Shown here in pieces: positions 9,868-19,973 of a DNA stretch of 64,000 bases. The stretch's first letter is position 1, and each line of letters opens with the position of its first letter. The position numbers and the translations under genes are program-made. Origin of the DNA: JAJPKK01 sp963824905 (GTDB lineage Bacteria; Pseudomonadota; Alphaproteobacteria; Rhizobiales; Xanthobacteraceae). The stretch is from NCBI GenBank assembly GCA_963824905.1, contig CAWGRH010000023.1, forward strand, positions 173,761 to 237,760, read 5' to 3'. The notes beneath the pieces were generated by a model, which saw only the letters and a list, made by a program, of their open reading frames with translations, was not told the origin of the DNA and searched no databases.

Positions 9868-10345
9868 TGCCAGCGCGTGCACGGCGCGCAAAAACGAGGA
9901 AAAAAATCGCTTGGATTATCCGTAAAGAACGACTAGTTTCCCGGTAGGAATCGACCCAAGGTTAGAGAGAGCGCGTTAGAGACGGCCCGGGGCACGGCCC
10001 CGCGAGGCAAGGTTGGTTGGATCGGCCAGTTGCCGCACTTTGGCACGGTACTGTCCCTCAGCGCTTCACTTGGGATCGGGATGCTTCATCGGTGAGCGCA
10101 TAGTCGTGGTCGCAGAGGCGCCGCGGCGATTGTGATGGAAGGTGGGCAACACCGCGGGGAGCCTGCGGAGAAGGCTAAGCTCTAAGTTCATTTTGATCCG
10201 TTTGGCGCTCCGACCCGGAGCGCCGCTTTGGATACCCTCGCGTGACGGGGGTGCAGCGCGCACGCGCTTTGTTGGGCGCATGCGGATCCCGAGGAAACGG
10301 CGGCCACCCGGCGCGCCTCAATCGAAGGTTGGCGACACGCAAGCC
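9868..10345. other. Long intergenic region upstream of the DUF4167 gene
   Basis: About 480 bp without a convincing gene. It holds GC-rich dyads, the clearest being GGCGCTCC (10204-10211) and GGAGCGCC (10217-10224) around a 5-nt loop. Open frames here lack family features. It may include a long 5' leader or a small RNA gene, but no known RNA family was recognised. Confidence 0.4.
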
Positions 10346-11128
10346 ATGAGAAACGGTCAGAACAACAAGCGAATGCGGGGGCGAAGCCGCAAAAGCCACA
10401 ATCCACTCACCAGGGTCTATGAATCGAACGGACCCGACGTCAAAATCCGCGGCACACCGTCGCACATCGCCGAGAAATACGTCCAACTGGCGCGTGACGC
10501 GCAGACGTCCGGCGATCCCGTTGCAGCGGAGAATTACAACCAGCACGCCGAACATTACCTGCGCCTGATCGCCGTCGCCCAGGACCAGTTCCGTCAGAAC
10601 ACGCCGTACCTCCGGCCGGAGGGTGGCGGAGCGGATCTGCGCGATGACCTCGGCGACGATGGCGACGAGGACACGGGCGGCGCGGGCGCAACGGACGAGC
10701 AGGCGCCGTTCGGCACGCGCGATCCCCAACCCTATCTGCCGCGCGATGCGCAGTTCTTCCCGCCGCGCGACCAGCCCCAATATGGTGGCGGCCGTCCGCA
10801 ACAGCAGCAGCACCACCAGCCGCAACACCACCAGCCGCAACACCACCAACCGCAGCACCACCAGCCGCAGCACCACCAGCCGCAGCAGCGTGACGACGAC
10901 GGTAATGTCGAGCGGCTGCCCTCTTTCATCACCGGCGGAGCCGGCGGCTCTCAGGGCGGGGCACAGGCTGGAGCGCAGGGCAACGGACAGAACGGCTACG
11001 ACGCCCAGCAAGGCGATCGCTTTCCATTGCACCGGCGGCGCCGGCGGCACCGCGGACCGCGCGATACGGGTCAGTCCGGCGGCGGCCACTCCATGAGCGA
11101 AGGCGACGACACGCCACCCGGCGAGTAG
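10346..11128 (+). CDS. DUF4167 domain-containing protein with HHQPQ tandem repeats
   Basis: 260-residue protein typical of Hyphomicrobiales. The DUF4167 domain is the N-terminal about 85 residues: a basic start (MRNGQNNKRMRGRSRKSHNP), then RVYESNGPDVKIRG and HIAEKYVQLARDAQTSGD. A long disordered acidic/Gln-His-rich tail follows, containing five exact HHQPQ repeats, and the C-terminus is basic (RRRRRHRGPRD). The start at 10346 was chosen because the domain begins there; the open frame extends upstream to 10142 without domain content. Family members are implicated in cell size in some bacteria, but the molecular role is unclear; the basic ends suggest nucleic acid binding. Confidence 0.88.
   Translation: MRNGQNNKRMRGRSRKSHNPLTRVYESNGPDVKIRGTPSHIAEKYVQLARDAQTSGDPVAAENYNQHAEHYLRLIAVAQDQFRQNTPYLRPEGGGADLRDDLGDDGDEDTGGAGATDEQAPFGTRDPQPYLPRDAQFFPPRDQPQYGGGRPQQQQHHQPQHHQPQHHQPQHHQPQHHQPQQRDDDGNVERLPSFITGGAGGSQGGAQAGAQGNGQNGYDAQQGDRFPLHRRRRRHRGPRDTGQSGGGHSMSEGDDTPPGE
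10811..10885 (+). repeat. Five 15-bp tandem repeats encoding HHQPQ
   Basis: Five consecutive 15-bp units (caccaccagccgcaa with third-position changes) encode five HHQPQ pentapeptides inside the DUF4167 protein. Being in units of three, copy-number change would keep the frame. It is a likely length-variable tract. Confidence 0.9.
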
Positions 11129-11130
11129 GG

Positions 11131-11898
11131 TCAGGGCTGGCGGGGAAATCCGGCCGCACTGCCGGGTGAAGGCGCAAGCACCGGTTCGAGGACCGGCTCC
11201 AGGCTCGGCACCAGCACCATCTTTTTGCGACGGGCCGGAAGGGTTCGATAGACCTGCTTGGTCGCTTCCACGATGTGCACGCCCGCGAACGGCGCCGACA
11301 CCGTCGCACCGGTGCGTTCCCATGCCACCGCCGAGCGCAGAAACCAGGTCTGCTCGAACGGCGGCACGTAGAGCGCCTCGCCCCAGCCCGTGGGCGTGAA
11401 CCAGGTCTCGCGGAGCAACTGCGTGATCTGCGCGCGCGAATATGGGCGCCCGTGGCCGAACGGCGTCGAATCCATGCGCGCCCACAATCCCCGCCGGTTC
11501 GGCACCACGGCGAGCAGGCGGCCGCCGGGGGCGAGCACCCGCCACACCTCGCGCAGCAGCGCCGGCGCGTCGTGGGTCATTTCGAGCGCATGCACGAACA
11601 GGATGCGATCGACCGCGGCATCCGGCAGCGGCAGCTCGGCTTCGTCGACGAGGGCCGCGAGCGTCGGCCGCTGGGTCGGCCATTTCACCACCCCTTGCGT
11701 CGCCGGCATGAAGGCGAGGCAGCGCTCGCTATCCTCGCGGAAGAGGCCGAGATAGGGCGTCGAATAGCCGATACCGAGGACGCGCAGCCCCTTGCTGCCG
11801 TTCCACAGGCGGCGGATGCCGACGCCGACGAAGCGCCGCGCCACCTTGCCGAGCGGGTGGACATAGAAGCTGCGGAGATCGACGACGTCGAGCGACAT
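11131..11898 (-). CDS. Class I SAM-dependent methyltransferase
   Basis: Cytosolic Rossmann-type methyltransferase of about 255 residues from the ATG at 11898 (MSLDVVDLRSFYVHPLG). Motif I appears as VLGIGYSTPYLGLF, with a Methyltransf_11-like body (DRILFVHALEMTHDAPALLREVWRVL), and a C-terminal extension with basic residues (PARRKKMVL). An upstream in-frame start at 11952 is possible but adds nothing family-like. It converges on the DUF4167 gene with only two bases between stops. The start MSLDVVDLRSFY is widespread in Rhizobiales proteins of this type next to gloB; the substrate is unknown. Confidence 0.85.
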   Translation of the reverse strand: MSLDVVDLRSFYVHPLGKVARRFVGVGIRRLWNGSKGLRVLGIGYSTPYLGLFREDSERCLAFMPATQGVVKWPTQRPTLAALVDEAELPLPDAAVDRILFVHALEMTHDAPALLREVWRVLAPGGRLLAVVPNRRGLWARMDSTPFGHGRPYSRAQITQLLRETWFTPTGWGEALYVPPFEQTWFLRSAVAWERTGATVSAPFAGVHIVEATKQVYRTLPARRKKMVLVPSLEPVLEPVLAPSPGSAAGFPRQP

Positions 11899-12125
11899 GG
11901 CCTTACCGTAACATCCACCGATGGGCGCCGCGAGATCAGCTGGCCTCACCAAGGTGGAACATGGTTCCCATCGGCCTTCTTGTCACGGGGGCCGGAGCCG
12001 GCAGGCGCGCTTTGGCCGCGGACGGGGGCATCGTTCGTTTTCGCGATCACAACAGCGTCATCACGCGGGGGCGATGATGATGCGGCATGCTACAAAGCAG
12101 GCCGCAAAAACATGGACCGGGCCCA

Positions 12126-12908
12126 ATGACCGCGCAAACCAAGACCGCGCAAACCAAATTGTTTCTCTGCATGAAGGACAATTACGGCGTTCTCGTCCAC
12201 GACCCCGCGACGGGCGCCACCGCCGCAATCGATGCGCCGGAGGCGGCACCGATCGAAAAGGCGCTCGCATCCACTGGCTGGAAGCTGACGGACATTCTCG
12301 TCACCCATCATCACGGCGACCACACCGCGGGGATCGCGGAGCTCAAGCGACGTCATCACTGCCGCGTCGTCGCCCCGCGCCGCGAGGCCGCGAAAATTCC
12401 TGACGTCGACGTCGAAGTCAGCGAGGGCGACACCGTCAAGGTGGGCTCGCTCACTGCGGAGGTAATCGAGACGCCCGGCCATACGCTCGGCCAGATCAAC
12501 TACTTCTTCCCCGAGGACAAGCTCCTGTTCGCCGGCGACACCCTGTTCTCGATCGGCTGCGGGCGCGTGATCGAGGGCAAGCCGGAGCAGATGTGGCAGT
12601 CGCTCCTCAAGCTCCGCGCGCTGCCCGACGACACTTCCGTCTACTGCGGCCACGAATACACCGACGCCAATATCCGCTTTGCGCTCACCATAGAACCCGG
12701 CAATGACGCACTGAAGGCGCGCGAGGCGGAAGCCAAGAAGCAGATCGCCGCCGGCAAGCCGACCATCCCGAGCAAGCTCGGCGAGGAAAAGCGCGCCAAT
12801 GTCTTCCTGCGGGCGGACGACCCGGCGGTCGCGGCAGCCGTGGGTCTTGCCGGAAAGCCTGCGGCGCAGGTGTTCACCGAGGTGCGCGAGCGCAAAAACC
12901 GCTTTTGA
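12126..12908 (+). CDS. gloB: Hydroxyacylglutathione hydrolase (glyoxalase II)
   Basis: Zinc metallo-beta-lactamase-fold hydrolase, 260 residues, which cleaves S-D-lactoylglutathione to D-lactate and glutathione in methylglyoxal detoxification. The metal-binding signature THHHGDHTAG, the later ETPGHTLGQINYF histidine, FAGDTLFSIGCGR aspartate and YCGHEYT histidine are all present, as is the C-terminal HAGH domain (RANVFLRADDPAV). The start at 12126 is the family-like N-terminus; an upstream in-frame ATG at 12087 is less likely. The next gene begins two bases after the stop. Confidence 0.95.
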   Translation: MTAQTKTAQTKLFLCMKDNYGVLVHDPATGATAAIDAPEAAPIEKALASTGWKLTDILVTHHHGDHTAGIAELKRRHHCRVVAPRREAAKIPDVDVEVSEGDTVKVGSLTAEVIETPGHTLGQINYFFPEDKLLFAGDTLFSIGCGRVIEGKPEQMWQSLLKLRALPDDTSVYCGHEYTDANIRFALTIEPGNDALKAREAEAKKQIAAGKPTIPSKLGEEKRANVFLRADDPAVAAAVGLAGKPAAQVFTEVRERKNRF

Positions 12909-12909
12909 C

Positions 12910-13380
12910 ATGGCCACAGGGAAGTTGGCCACGAACTCGGCCGCAGTGGAGCGCATGACCGCAGCCGAGATCATCCGGCTGCTCGATCTCAAGCCGCATC
13001 CTGAAGGCGGACATTATCGCCAGACCTTCTGCGACCGCGTCGAGGTTGCGGCACGCGCCGCATCTACCGCGATCTATTTCCTGCTGGCGCGGGGCGAGCG
13101 CTCCCATTGGCACCGCGTCGATGCCGCCGAGGGCTGGCATTACTATGCCGGCGCGCCGCTCGAGCTCACGATGGCCCATGACAACGGCGTTATCGAGCGA
13201 ATCAGGCTCGGCAACGACCTCCTTGCCGGCGAGCGCCCACAGGCCATCGTGCCGGCCCATGTGTGGCAGGCCGCCGTAAGCCTCGGCGACTGGACGCTCG
13301 TCGGCTGCACTGTCGCCCCCGGATTCCTGTTCTCGCACTTCGAGCTCGCGCCGCCCGGCTGGGCGCCGCCCGGCGCGTGA
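12910..13380 (+). CDS. DUF985 (RmlC-like cupin) protein
   Basis: 156-residue cupin of the DUF985 family. Recognisable blocks are IIRLLDLKPHPEGGHYRQTF, YFLLARGERSHWHRVDAAEGWHYY cut into the cupin strands, and LVGCTVAPGFLFSHFELA at the C-terminus. It starts one base after the gloB stop (ATG 12910), or alternatively at the internal ATG 12955 (MTAAEIIRLL), the usual family N-terminus. Coupled to gloB by position. Family members are sugar-epimerase-like cupins of unknown reaction. It ends just before the convergent phaB. Confidence 0.85.
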   Translation: MATGKLATNSAAVERMTAAEIIRLLDLKPHPEGGHYRQTFCDRVEVAARAASTAIYFLLARGERSHWHRVDAAEGWHYYAGAPLELTMAHDNGVIERIRLGNDLLAGERPQAIVPAHVWQAAVSLGDWTLVGCTVAPGFLFSHFELAPPGWAPPGA

Positions 13381-13389
13381 ACCGCGCGA

Positions 13390-14116
13390 TCACATCATGA
13401 TCTGTCCGCCATTGGCGGACAGAGTTCGAGCCGGTGATGAGGCCCGCATCATCGGAGGCGAGGAACAGCACGCAGCGCGCGATCTCCTCAGGCTCGCCGA
13501 GCCGGCCGATCGGGATCAGCGGCAGGATCGACTTCTCGAGCACGTCCTTCGGCACCGCCTGCACCATCTCGGTGTTGATGTATCCCGGGCAGATGACGTT
13601 CACAGTGACGCCGACGCGCGCGTTCTCCTGGGCGAGCGCCTTGGTGAAGCCGATCTCGCCGGCCTTGGCCGCTGAATAGTTGGTCTGCCCCATCTGTCCC
13701 TTCTGGCCGTTGATGGAGGAGATGTTGACGATGCGGCCGAACTTGCGCTCGCGCATGCCCTCGATCACCGGCCGGCACATGTTGAAGAGCGAGACGAGAT
13801 TGGTGTTGATCACTGCGACCCACTGCTCGGGCTTCATGCGGTGAAACATGCTGTCGCGGGTGATGCCGGCATTGTTGACGAGAACCTCGACCGGGCCGAG
13901 GTCGGCGGCGACCTGAGCGAGTCCGGCGACGCAGGCGTCGTAGGAGCTGACGTCCCACTTGTAGGCCTTGATGCCAGTCTCGGCGGAAAACTTGCTCGCG
14001 GCCTCATCGTTGCCGGCGTAGTTGGCGGCGACCTTGTAGCCCGCAGCGTGAAGCGCCTTCGAGATGGCCGCACCTATGCCGCGCGTTCCACCGCTCACCA
14101 CTGCCACCCGTGCCAT
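13390..14116 (-). CDS. phaB: Acetoacetyl-CoA reductase PhaB, frameshifted near its 3' end
   Basis: NADPH-dependent short-chain dehydrogenase that reduces acetoacetyl-CoA to (R)-3-hydroxybutyryl-CoA for PHB. It starts at 14116 after GGAGG; the nucleotide site SGGTRGIGAAI, the catalytic SINGQKGQMGQTNYSAAKAG (Ser, Tyr, Lys) and the family body are present. After GLITGSN the frame slips: the expected tail LSANGGQIMM and a TGA at 13390 lie one frame away. Removing one base at 13423 (AACTCTG to AACCTG) restores SNLSANGGQIMM. As read, the protein would run on in an unrelated tail to 13202. It lies just downstream of phaA. Confidence 0.9.
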
Positions 14117-14310
14117 CGGTTCCTCCATCAATTGTTTTCCCGCCCACGTCATGTTTTACGACGCCGGCGGCACGGTCAAATGTCATGTCGACAAGAACCG
14201 CATCATTGCTGCACTGCAAATGACCTCGATCGGTCGATCGACGTTCGGAAATGACAAGGCGGCGGCACAACGCCGCCGCCCACATGTCGGCTCCAGCCGC
14301 GCGGATGCGG

Positions 14311-15489
<1,179 letters not shown>

Positions 15490-15755
15490 GGGAAATCTCC
15501 TTATCGGCTCAGGTTTGCGGCGCTCGTTGGCCGTCCCGGCGAAGCGCAGGGGATACGGTGCAAATGCCTGTCCGCGACCTGCGCTGTCAATGTGGGAGAG
15601 CAATCGCCGAATCGCCAGAGGATGCTTGTTGAGCGACGGTTAGCCCTTTGGGGCATCAATTTGCACAAAACAGTGGCCTGCTATGGCAAAAACGCATATT
15701 TTGACAAGCAGATGAAGCGCGTTGGCGTTTCGGCCGAACCCCGAGTGTCAAAGCC

Positions 15756-16340
15756 ATGGCCAAGTCCGAAGAACCGGTCGTCATCAAGAAGTACGCCAAC
15801 CGGCGCCTCTACAACACCGGCACCAGCACCTACGTCACCCTCGAAGATCTCGCGGGAATGGTGAAGAACGGCGAGGATTTCATCGTCTATGACGCCAAGA
15901 CCGGCGAGGACATCACCCGCTCGGTGCTGACCCAGATCATCTTCGAGCAGGAGAACAAGGGCGGGCAGAATCTTCTACCCATCACCTTCCTGCGCCAGCT
16001 GATCCGTTTCTACGGCGACAGCATGCAGATGCTGGTGCCGCGTTATCTCGAAGTGTCGATCGAGTCGCTCACCCGCGAGCAGGAGAAGTTTCGCCAGCAG
16101 ATGAGCCACGCCTTCGGCGGCGGCCCGTTCGCCCCGCTCGAAGACCAAGTGCGGCGGAACATGGAAATGTTCGAACGCGCCTTCGCGATGTTCATGCCGT
16201 TCGCGCGCCGCGAGGCGCAGAACGCCGAGAACGGCAAGTCGACCACATTGAGCGGGGGCGCCGGCGAGATCGACGATCTCAAGCGCCAGCTCGAAGAGAT
16301 GCAGAAGCGCATCGAGAAGCTCGGCGACGCTAAGACCTGA
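15756..16340 (+). CDS. phaR: Polyhydroxyalkanoate synthesis repressor PhaR
   Basis: 194-residue DNA- and PHB-binding regulator. The N-terminal PHB_acc_N domain is clear (VVIKKYANRRLYNTGTSTYV, then LEDLAGMVKNGEDFIVYDAKTGEDITRSVL), followed by a PHB_acc repeat (FLRQLIRFYGDSMQMLVPRYLE) and a charged coiled-coil C-terminus (IDDLKRQLEEMQKRIEKLG). Known homologues repress phasin and PHB genes and are released by nascent PHB granules. It is divergent from phaA, so the 266-bp gap probably contains its targets. Confidence 0.95.
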   Translation: MAKSEEPVVIKKYANRRLYNTGTSTYVTLEDLAGMVKNGEDFIVYDAKTGEDITRSVLTQIIFEQENKGGQNLLPITFLRQLIRFYGDSMQMLVPRYLEVSIESLTREQEKFRQQMSHAFGGGPFAPLEDQVRRNMEMFERAFAMFMPFARREAQNAENGKSTTLSGGAGEIDDLKRQLEEMQKRIEKLGDAKT

Positions 16341-16451
16341 CTGGCTGCCCCGATGAACCGGTTGAGGAAGCGATATTCGACCGGACAGACTGCGACGTTC
16401 TACTGTAGGTCGCGTCCGGCAGGTGAGCCGAGCCGATGAGGTCTGGTCGGC

Positions 16452-17426
16452 TCAAGTTGCCGACAGCCCGATTGATCTCGCGAGGGCAGCGTTGGCAGAG
16501 ATTTCGGTATCGACCAGGGTTCCGAAGTCACGAGCAGTCATCGGCATTGGCTCTGCGCCGATGGTAGCGAAGCTCGAAAGCAATTTCGGGGTCGACATCA
16601 CTTTTGTCGTAAGACGGTTTAGCTCCTCAACCACATGGTCGGGGATTTTCGCCGGAGCAAACAGGCCTACCCAAAAGGCGTAGTCCGAGTTCGGATAACC
16701 GGCCTCGATCGTCGTCGGGACGTTGGGCAGAATCCGAGAGCGCTCTCGACTGGCCACGGCCAACGGCCGAAGGCGGCCGTCTCGGATTAACTCGATCACG
16801 GAGCCGACGGGGGAAAACGCGAAGTCGATGCGCCCGGACATCACTTCCGAAGAAAAGGCGGCACCGCGGAACGGTACGTGTACCGCTTCAAATCCGGCGC
16901 TGAGCCTGAAGCGCTCCGGGGCAAGATGGCTCGTGGTCCCGATTCCGCCCGACGCGTAAGTCAGCGCACTTGGCCTTGCCTTTGCGGCCGCGACAAGATC
17001 TTCGATCGACTTGAAACCTGACGACGCTCCGACCACAAGCACCAACGGATTGCTGCCAAGCGGCACCACGGGCACAAAGTCACCGGTGGGGTCGTATGGC
17101 AAATGCGCAAAGAGTGCCGGCACTATCGTATGCGAGGCGCTGTCGGCGAGAAGCGTGTAGCCGTCCGGCGCAGCCTTGGCAACGGCCGCTGCTCCGATGG
17201 TGCCCGACGCCCCCGGACGATTTTCGATCACGATAGGCTGACTGAGCAGGGTCAGAAGTTCACCCAGCACCAGCCTTGAGATGATGTCTACACCCGTGCC
17301 TGCTTGAATCGGAACGACCGCATGTATGGGCCGCGTTGGCCAAGCCTCGCCCCGTGCCAAGCTCACAAACGGCAATGTCAGACCAGCGCCAGCGAGCCGT
17401 AACAGTTGACGACGTGAGGGGATCAT
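16452..17426 (-). CDS. Bug family tripartite tricarboxylate transporter substrate-binding protein
   Basis: 324-residue periplasmic binding protein. The signal region MIPSRRQLLRLAGAGLTLPF is twin-arginine-like, followed by WPTRPIHAVVPIQAGTGVDI and VIENRPGASGTIGAAAVAKA, the Bug signature. The binding fold continues to a normal C-terminus (DFGTLVDTEISANAALARSI). It is divergent from the LysR gene at 17537 with a dyad between them. No TctAB genes are adjacent. It is clearly less similar to the 1188 and 39054 proteins than those are to each other. Ligand unknown. Confidence 0.9.
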   Translation of the reverse strand: MIPSRRQLLRLAGAGLTLPFVSLARGEAWPTRPIHAVVPIQAGTGVDIISRLVLGELLTLLSQPIVIENRPGASGTIGAAAVAKAAPDGYTLLADSASHTIVPALFAHLPYDPTGDFVPVVPLGSNPLVLVVGASSGFKSIEDLVAAAKARPSALTYASGGIGTTSHLAPERFRLSAGFEAVHVPFRGAAFSSEVMSGRIDFAFSPVGSVIELIRDGRLRPLAVASRERSRILPNVPTTIEAGYPNSDYAFWVGLFAPAKIPDHVVEELNRLTTKVMSTPKLLSSFATIGAEPMPMTARDFGTLVDTEISANAALARSIGLSAT

Positions 17427-17456
17427 AAATGCTCCCGCGCGTGCACAGAATGTTCA

Positions 17457-17477
17457 TTATCATGACAGCTTTGATAA
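17457..17477. promoter_or_regulatory. Candidate LysR operator
   Basis: A perfect dyad TTATCA (17457-17462), 9-nt spacer, TGATAA (17472-17477) lies in the 110-bp gap between the divergent Bug and LysR genes. Position and shape fit a LysR-type recognition site for the 17537 regulator. Not tested by comparison with homologues. Confidence 0.4.
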
Positions 17478-17536
17478 AGTGGACCAGTTCTGATTTTCGG
17501 TGCCGCGTTCGCTTTTTGCGATAGGAGTTCGAGGCG

Positions 17537-18478
17537 ATGCGATTGGAGTTGATCTCTCAGCGCCTCAAGCTTCGACAGCTGAGGATTTTCCTGGCCGTCG
17601 GCCAAACCGGCAGCATGGCCAGAGCGGCGAAGCAACTCGCGACTTCGCAATCCGTCGTCTCGAAGACGATCGGCGAATTGGAAGAGCTCCTCGGCGTCCG
17701 CCTGGTCGACCGCAGCACGCACGGCGTCGAACTCACGGCGTACGGCGAGGTCCTCCTCGCGCGCAGCATCGCAATATTGGACGACGTTAGGACCGGCGTG
17801 AACGAAATAGAGACTCTTGCCGATCCCGAGGCGGGAGAACTGCGCATCGGAACGACCGAACCTCAGGCCGGCATCGTGGTTCGCGCGATCGAGATATTGT
17901 CGAGACGATATCCGCGTATCGATTTCAAGGTCGTCGTGGGATCGGGGCTAACTCTGATCGATCGCGAACTGCGAGGGCGCCAGATCGATTTGGTGTTGGG
18001 CGTAATGCCGGACCCGGCGGAGGAGGATCTGGAGGCCGTCATTCTTTACCACAATCGCATGCGTGTGGTGGTCGGAGCGAAGAGCCCGTGGGTTCGCGAG
18101 AGCCAAGCGAAACTCATCGATTTGATCAACGAACCATGGTGCGCTCCTCCGTCCGATTACGTCAGCGGAGCATTTTTCCGAAAAGCCTTCCAGGCAGCCG
18201 GACTGCCGACGCCACGGATTGTCGTGTCATGCGTCGCCAATCATGTATGTCATGGGTTGCTGGCCGACGGACGCTTTGTCAGCATATCGAGCGACGGTCC
18301 GCTCCATTTCAGCGCGAATGGTCCTCCACTGAAGGTCTTGCCGATCGACTTTCCATGTCCGTCATTCGAGATATCCATCATCATGCTTCGTGAGCGGACA
18401 ACTACGCCGACGGCGAAACTCTTCATCGACTGTGCGCGCGAGATTACGAAGACGTTGCCGCAAACGTCCACCGGGTGA
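17537..18478 (+). CDS. LysR family transcriptional regulator
   Basis: 313-residue LysR-type regulator. Helix-turn-helix domain at about residues 8-68 (FLAVGQTGSMARAAKQLATS then QSVVSKTIGELEELLGVRLV), linker helix, and effector-binding domain to the C-terminus (TPTAKLFIDCAREITKTL). It resembles the regulator at 134-1078 in the linker (EIETLADPEAGELRIG compared with EIEFLSNPEAGELQIG), so both belong to the same sub-family paired with Bug genes. The start at 17537 is followed by an alternative ATG-free stretch, so it is likely. Probable target: the divergent 16452 gene. Confidence 0.9.
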   Translation: MRLELISQRLKLRQLRIFLAVGQTGSMARAAKQLATSQSVVSKTIGELEELLGVRLVDRSTHGVELTAYGEVLLARSIAILDDVRTGVNEIETLADPEAGELRIGTTEPQAGIVVRAIEILSRRYPRIDFKVVVGSGLTLIDRELRGRQIDLVLGVMPDPAEEDLEAVILYHNRMRVVVGAKSPWVRESQAKLIDLINEPWCAPPSDYVSGAFFRKAFQAAGLPTPRIVVSCVANHVCHGLLADGRFVSISSDGPLHFSANGPPLKVLPIDFPCPSFEISIIMLRERTTTPTAKLFIDCAREITKTLPQTSTG

Positions 18479-18587
18479 AACGCTCGTCCCAGACGGCGTC
18501 GCTCCCATCCAACGCAGTCTGTGGGCTCACCATCCCCCATCGGGGTCCGTGGTTCCCGCGACCTTACAGGCACCGCCGGTTGCGGGG

Positions 18588-19973
18588 CTACGCGGCGCCG
18601 CGCTGCCACGCCCTCGCCGTGGTCGCGGCGCCGATGAGCGCGCCTTGAAGGTAGTCGCAGCCCCATTCGGTCAGCAGCGCAGCAGCGGCCTCGTCCTGCA
18701 CCCATTCGGCGACCGTCTTCAGGCCGAGCTGCTTGGCAAGGCCGATCAGCATGCGCACGAACGCCTGGTCGTCCGGCGATCGGACGAGATTGGTCACGAA
18801 CCCGCCGTCGATCTTGACGAGATCGACGCCGAGCCTGCGCATGTTGCGGAACGAGGTGCATCCGGTGCCGAAGTCATCGATGGCAATGCGGCAGCCGGCG
18901 TCCCTGGCGCGGGCGACGAACGATCGCGTCTCGTCGAGGTTCTGGATCGCGGCGCTTTCGGTGAGCTCGATGACGAGCCGCGGCGCGAGGCCCGGATTGG
19001 CAGCAAGTGGTCGGGCGAGCGCATTCCACCAGGTGCCGTCGATGATCGACGCCGGCGACACGTTGACGCTCAGCGCGAGCTCCGGCGCCGCGACGAGCTC
19101 GGCAATGATGAGCTCCAGCATGCGATGGTCGATCAGCCGCACAAGGCCGAGGCGCTCGGCGATCGGCATGATGTCGCTCGCCGCGATGGCGGTGCCGTCG
19201 GATCGCCTGATCCGCATCAGCCCTTCATGGAAGGCCCGGCGGCGTGATCCCGCCTCGACCACTGGTTCGAACGCGGGAATGATCCGGCGCTCATTGAGCG
19301 CACTGACGATGGCGTCGCTCGCACGCATGTTCTCGCGGCGCATCGCCTCGCGCTCCGCATTGGGGCGGAAGATTTCAAGCGAGCCGCGCCGCCGCAGCTT
19401 TCCGGCGCTGAGGGCCTCGTGCGCCCGGGTGAGCAGCTCGTGAACGCTCTCGGCGTGGCGCGGCGCCATGATGCCGCCGATCGATACCGACACCGCCACG
19501 GGGCCGGTCCCGGTGAGGATCACCTCGTCGCGCACCGCGACGAGCAGGCGCTCGCCCGCGAGCCGCAGATCATGCGGGGTGCAATTGCGCAGGATCAGCC
19601 CGAACTTGTTTCCCGCCAGGCGCCCGAGACGATCGCCGCGGCGCAAATTGGTGCGCAACCGCCGGACTACCGCCGAAATCACTTCGTCGCCGACCGCAAA
19701 CCCGTAGGCCTCGTTGATGCGGGCAAGATCGTCGATCGAGACGACGAGCATCGCGAACGAGGTGCGCAGCCGGCCGGCGTCGCGCAGGGTGTCGGCGAGG
19801 AGGTCGAGGAACTGCCGGCGCCTCACCTCGCCGGTGAGGTCGTCGGGCCGTGGGGAGCTTTCTCCGGCATCGCCGCCCGCCTGCGGTTCAACATGCCTCA
19901 AGGGGGCCTGGGCAGGCACACTCGACAGCGCTTCGGTTATGCCCACGGCCCTTCCAATCGTCCCAAATCCCAA
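18588..19973 (-). CDS. GGDEF-EAL protein with degenerate GGDEF motif
   Basis: 461-residue protein with a GGDEF-type domain (about 45-210) followed by an EAL phosphodiesterase domain (about 220-455). The diguanylate cyclase signature is replaced by AGNKFG, so cyclase activity is unlikely and the domain is probably regulatory. In the EAL domain the first motif reads EGLMR, while SVNVSP, ELTES, DDFGTG, KIDGGF, the AEWVQ glutamate and YLQG are kept, so c-di-GMP hydrolysis remains possible. No membrane segment or obvious sensor domain is visible; the first 40 residues look disordered. The start at 19973 is tentative: an ATG in frame at the domain edge cannot be excluded. Confidence 0.85.
   Translation of the reverse strand: MGFGTIGRAVGITEALSSVPAQAPLRHVEPQAGGDAGESSPRPDDLTGEVRRRQFLDLLADTLRDAGRLRTSFAMLVVSIDDLARINEAYGFAVGDEVISAVVRRLRTNLRRGDRLGRLAGNKFGLILRNCTPHDLRLAGERLLVAVRDEVILTGTGPVAVSVSIGGIMAPRHAESVHELLTRAHEALSAGKLRRRGSLEIFRPNAEREAMRRENMRASDAIVSALNERRIIPAFEPVVEAGSRRRAFHEGLMRIRRSDGTAIAASDIMPIAERLGLVRLIDHRMLELIIAELVAAPELALSVNVSPASIIDGTWWNALARPLAANPGLAPRLVIELTESAAIQNLDETRSFVARARDAGCRIAIDDFGTGCTSFRNMRRLGVDLVKIDGGFVTNLVRSPDDQAFVRMLIGLAKQLGLKTVAEWVQDEAAAALLTEWGCDYLQGALIGAATTARAWQRGAA

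Noticed and set aside
9868..10345. tRNA, 4.5S RNA or riboswitch in the leader
   Set aside because: No conserved core sequence of those families was recognised; only generic hairpins.
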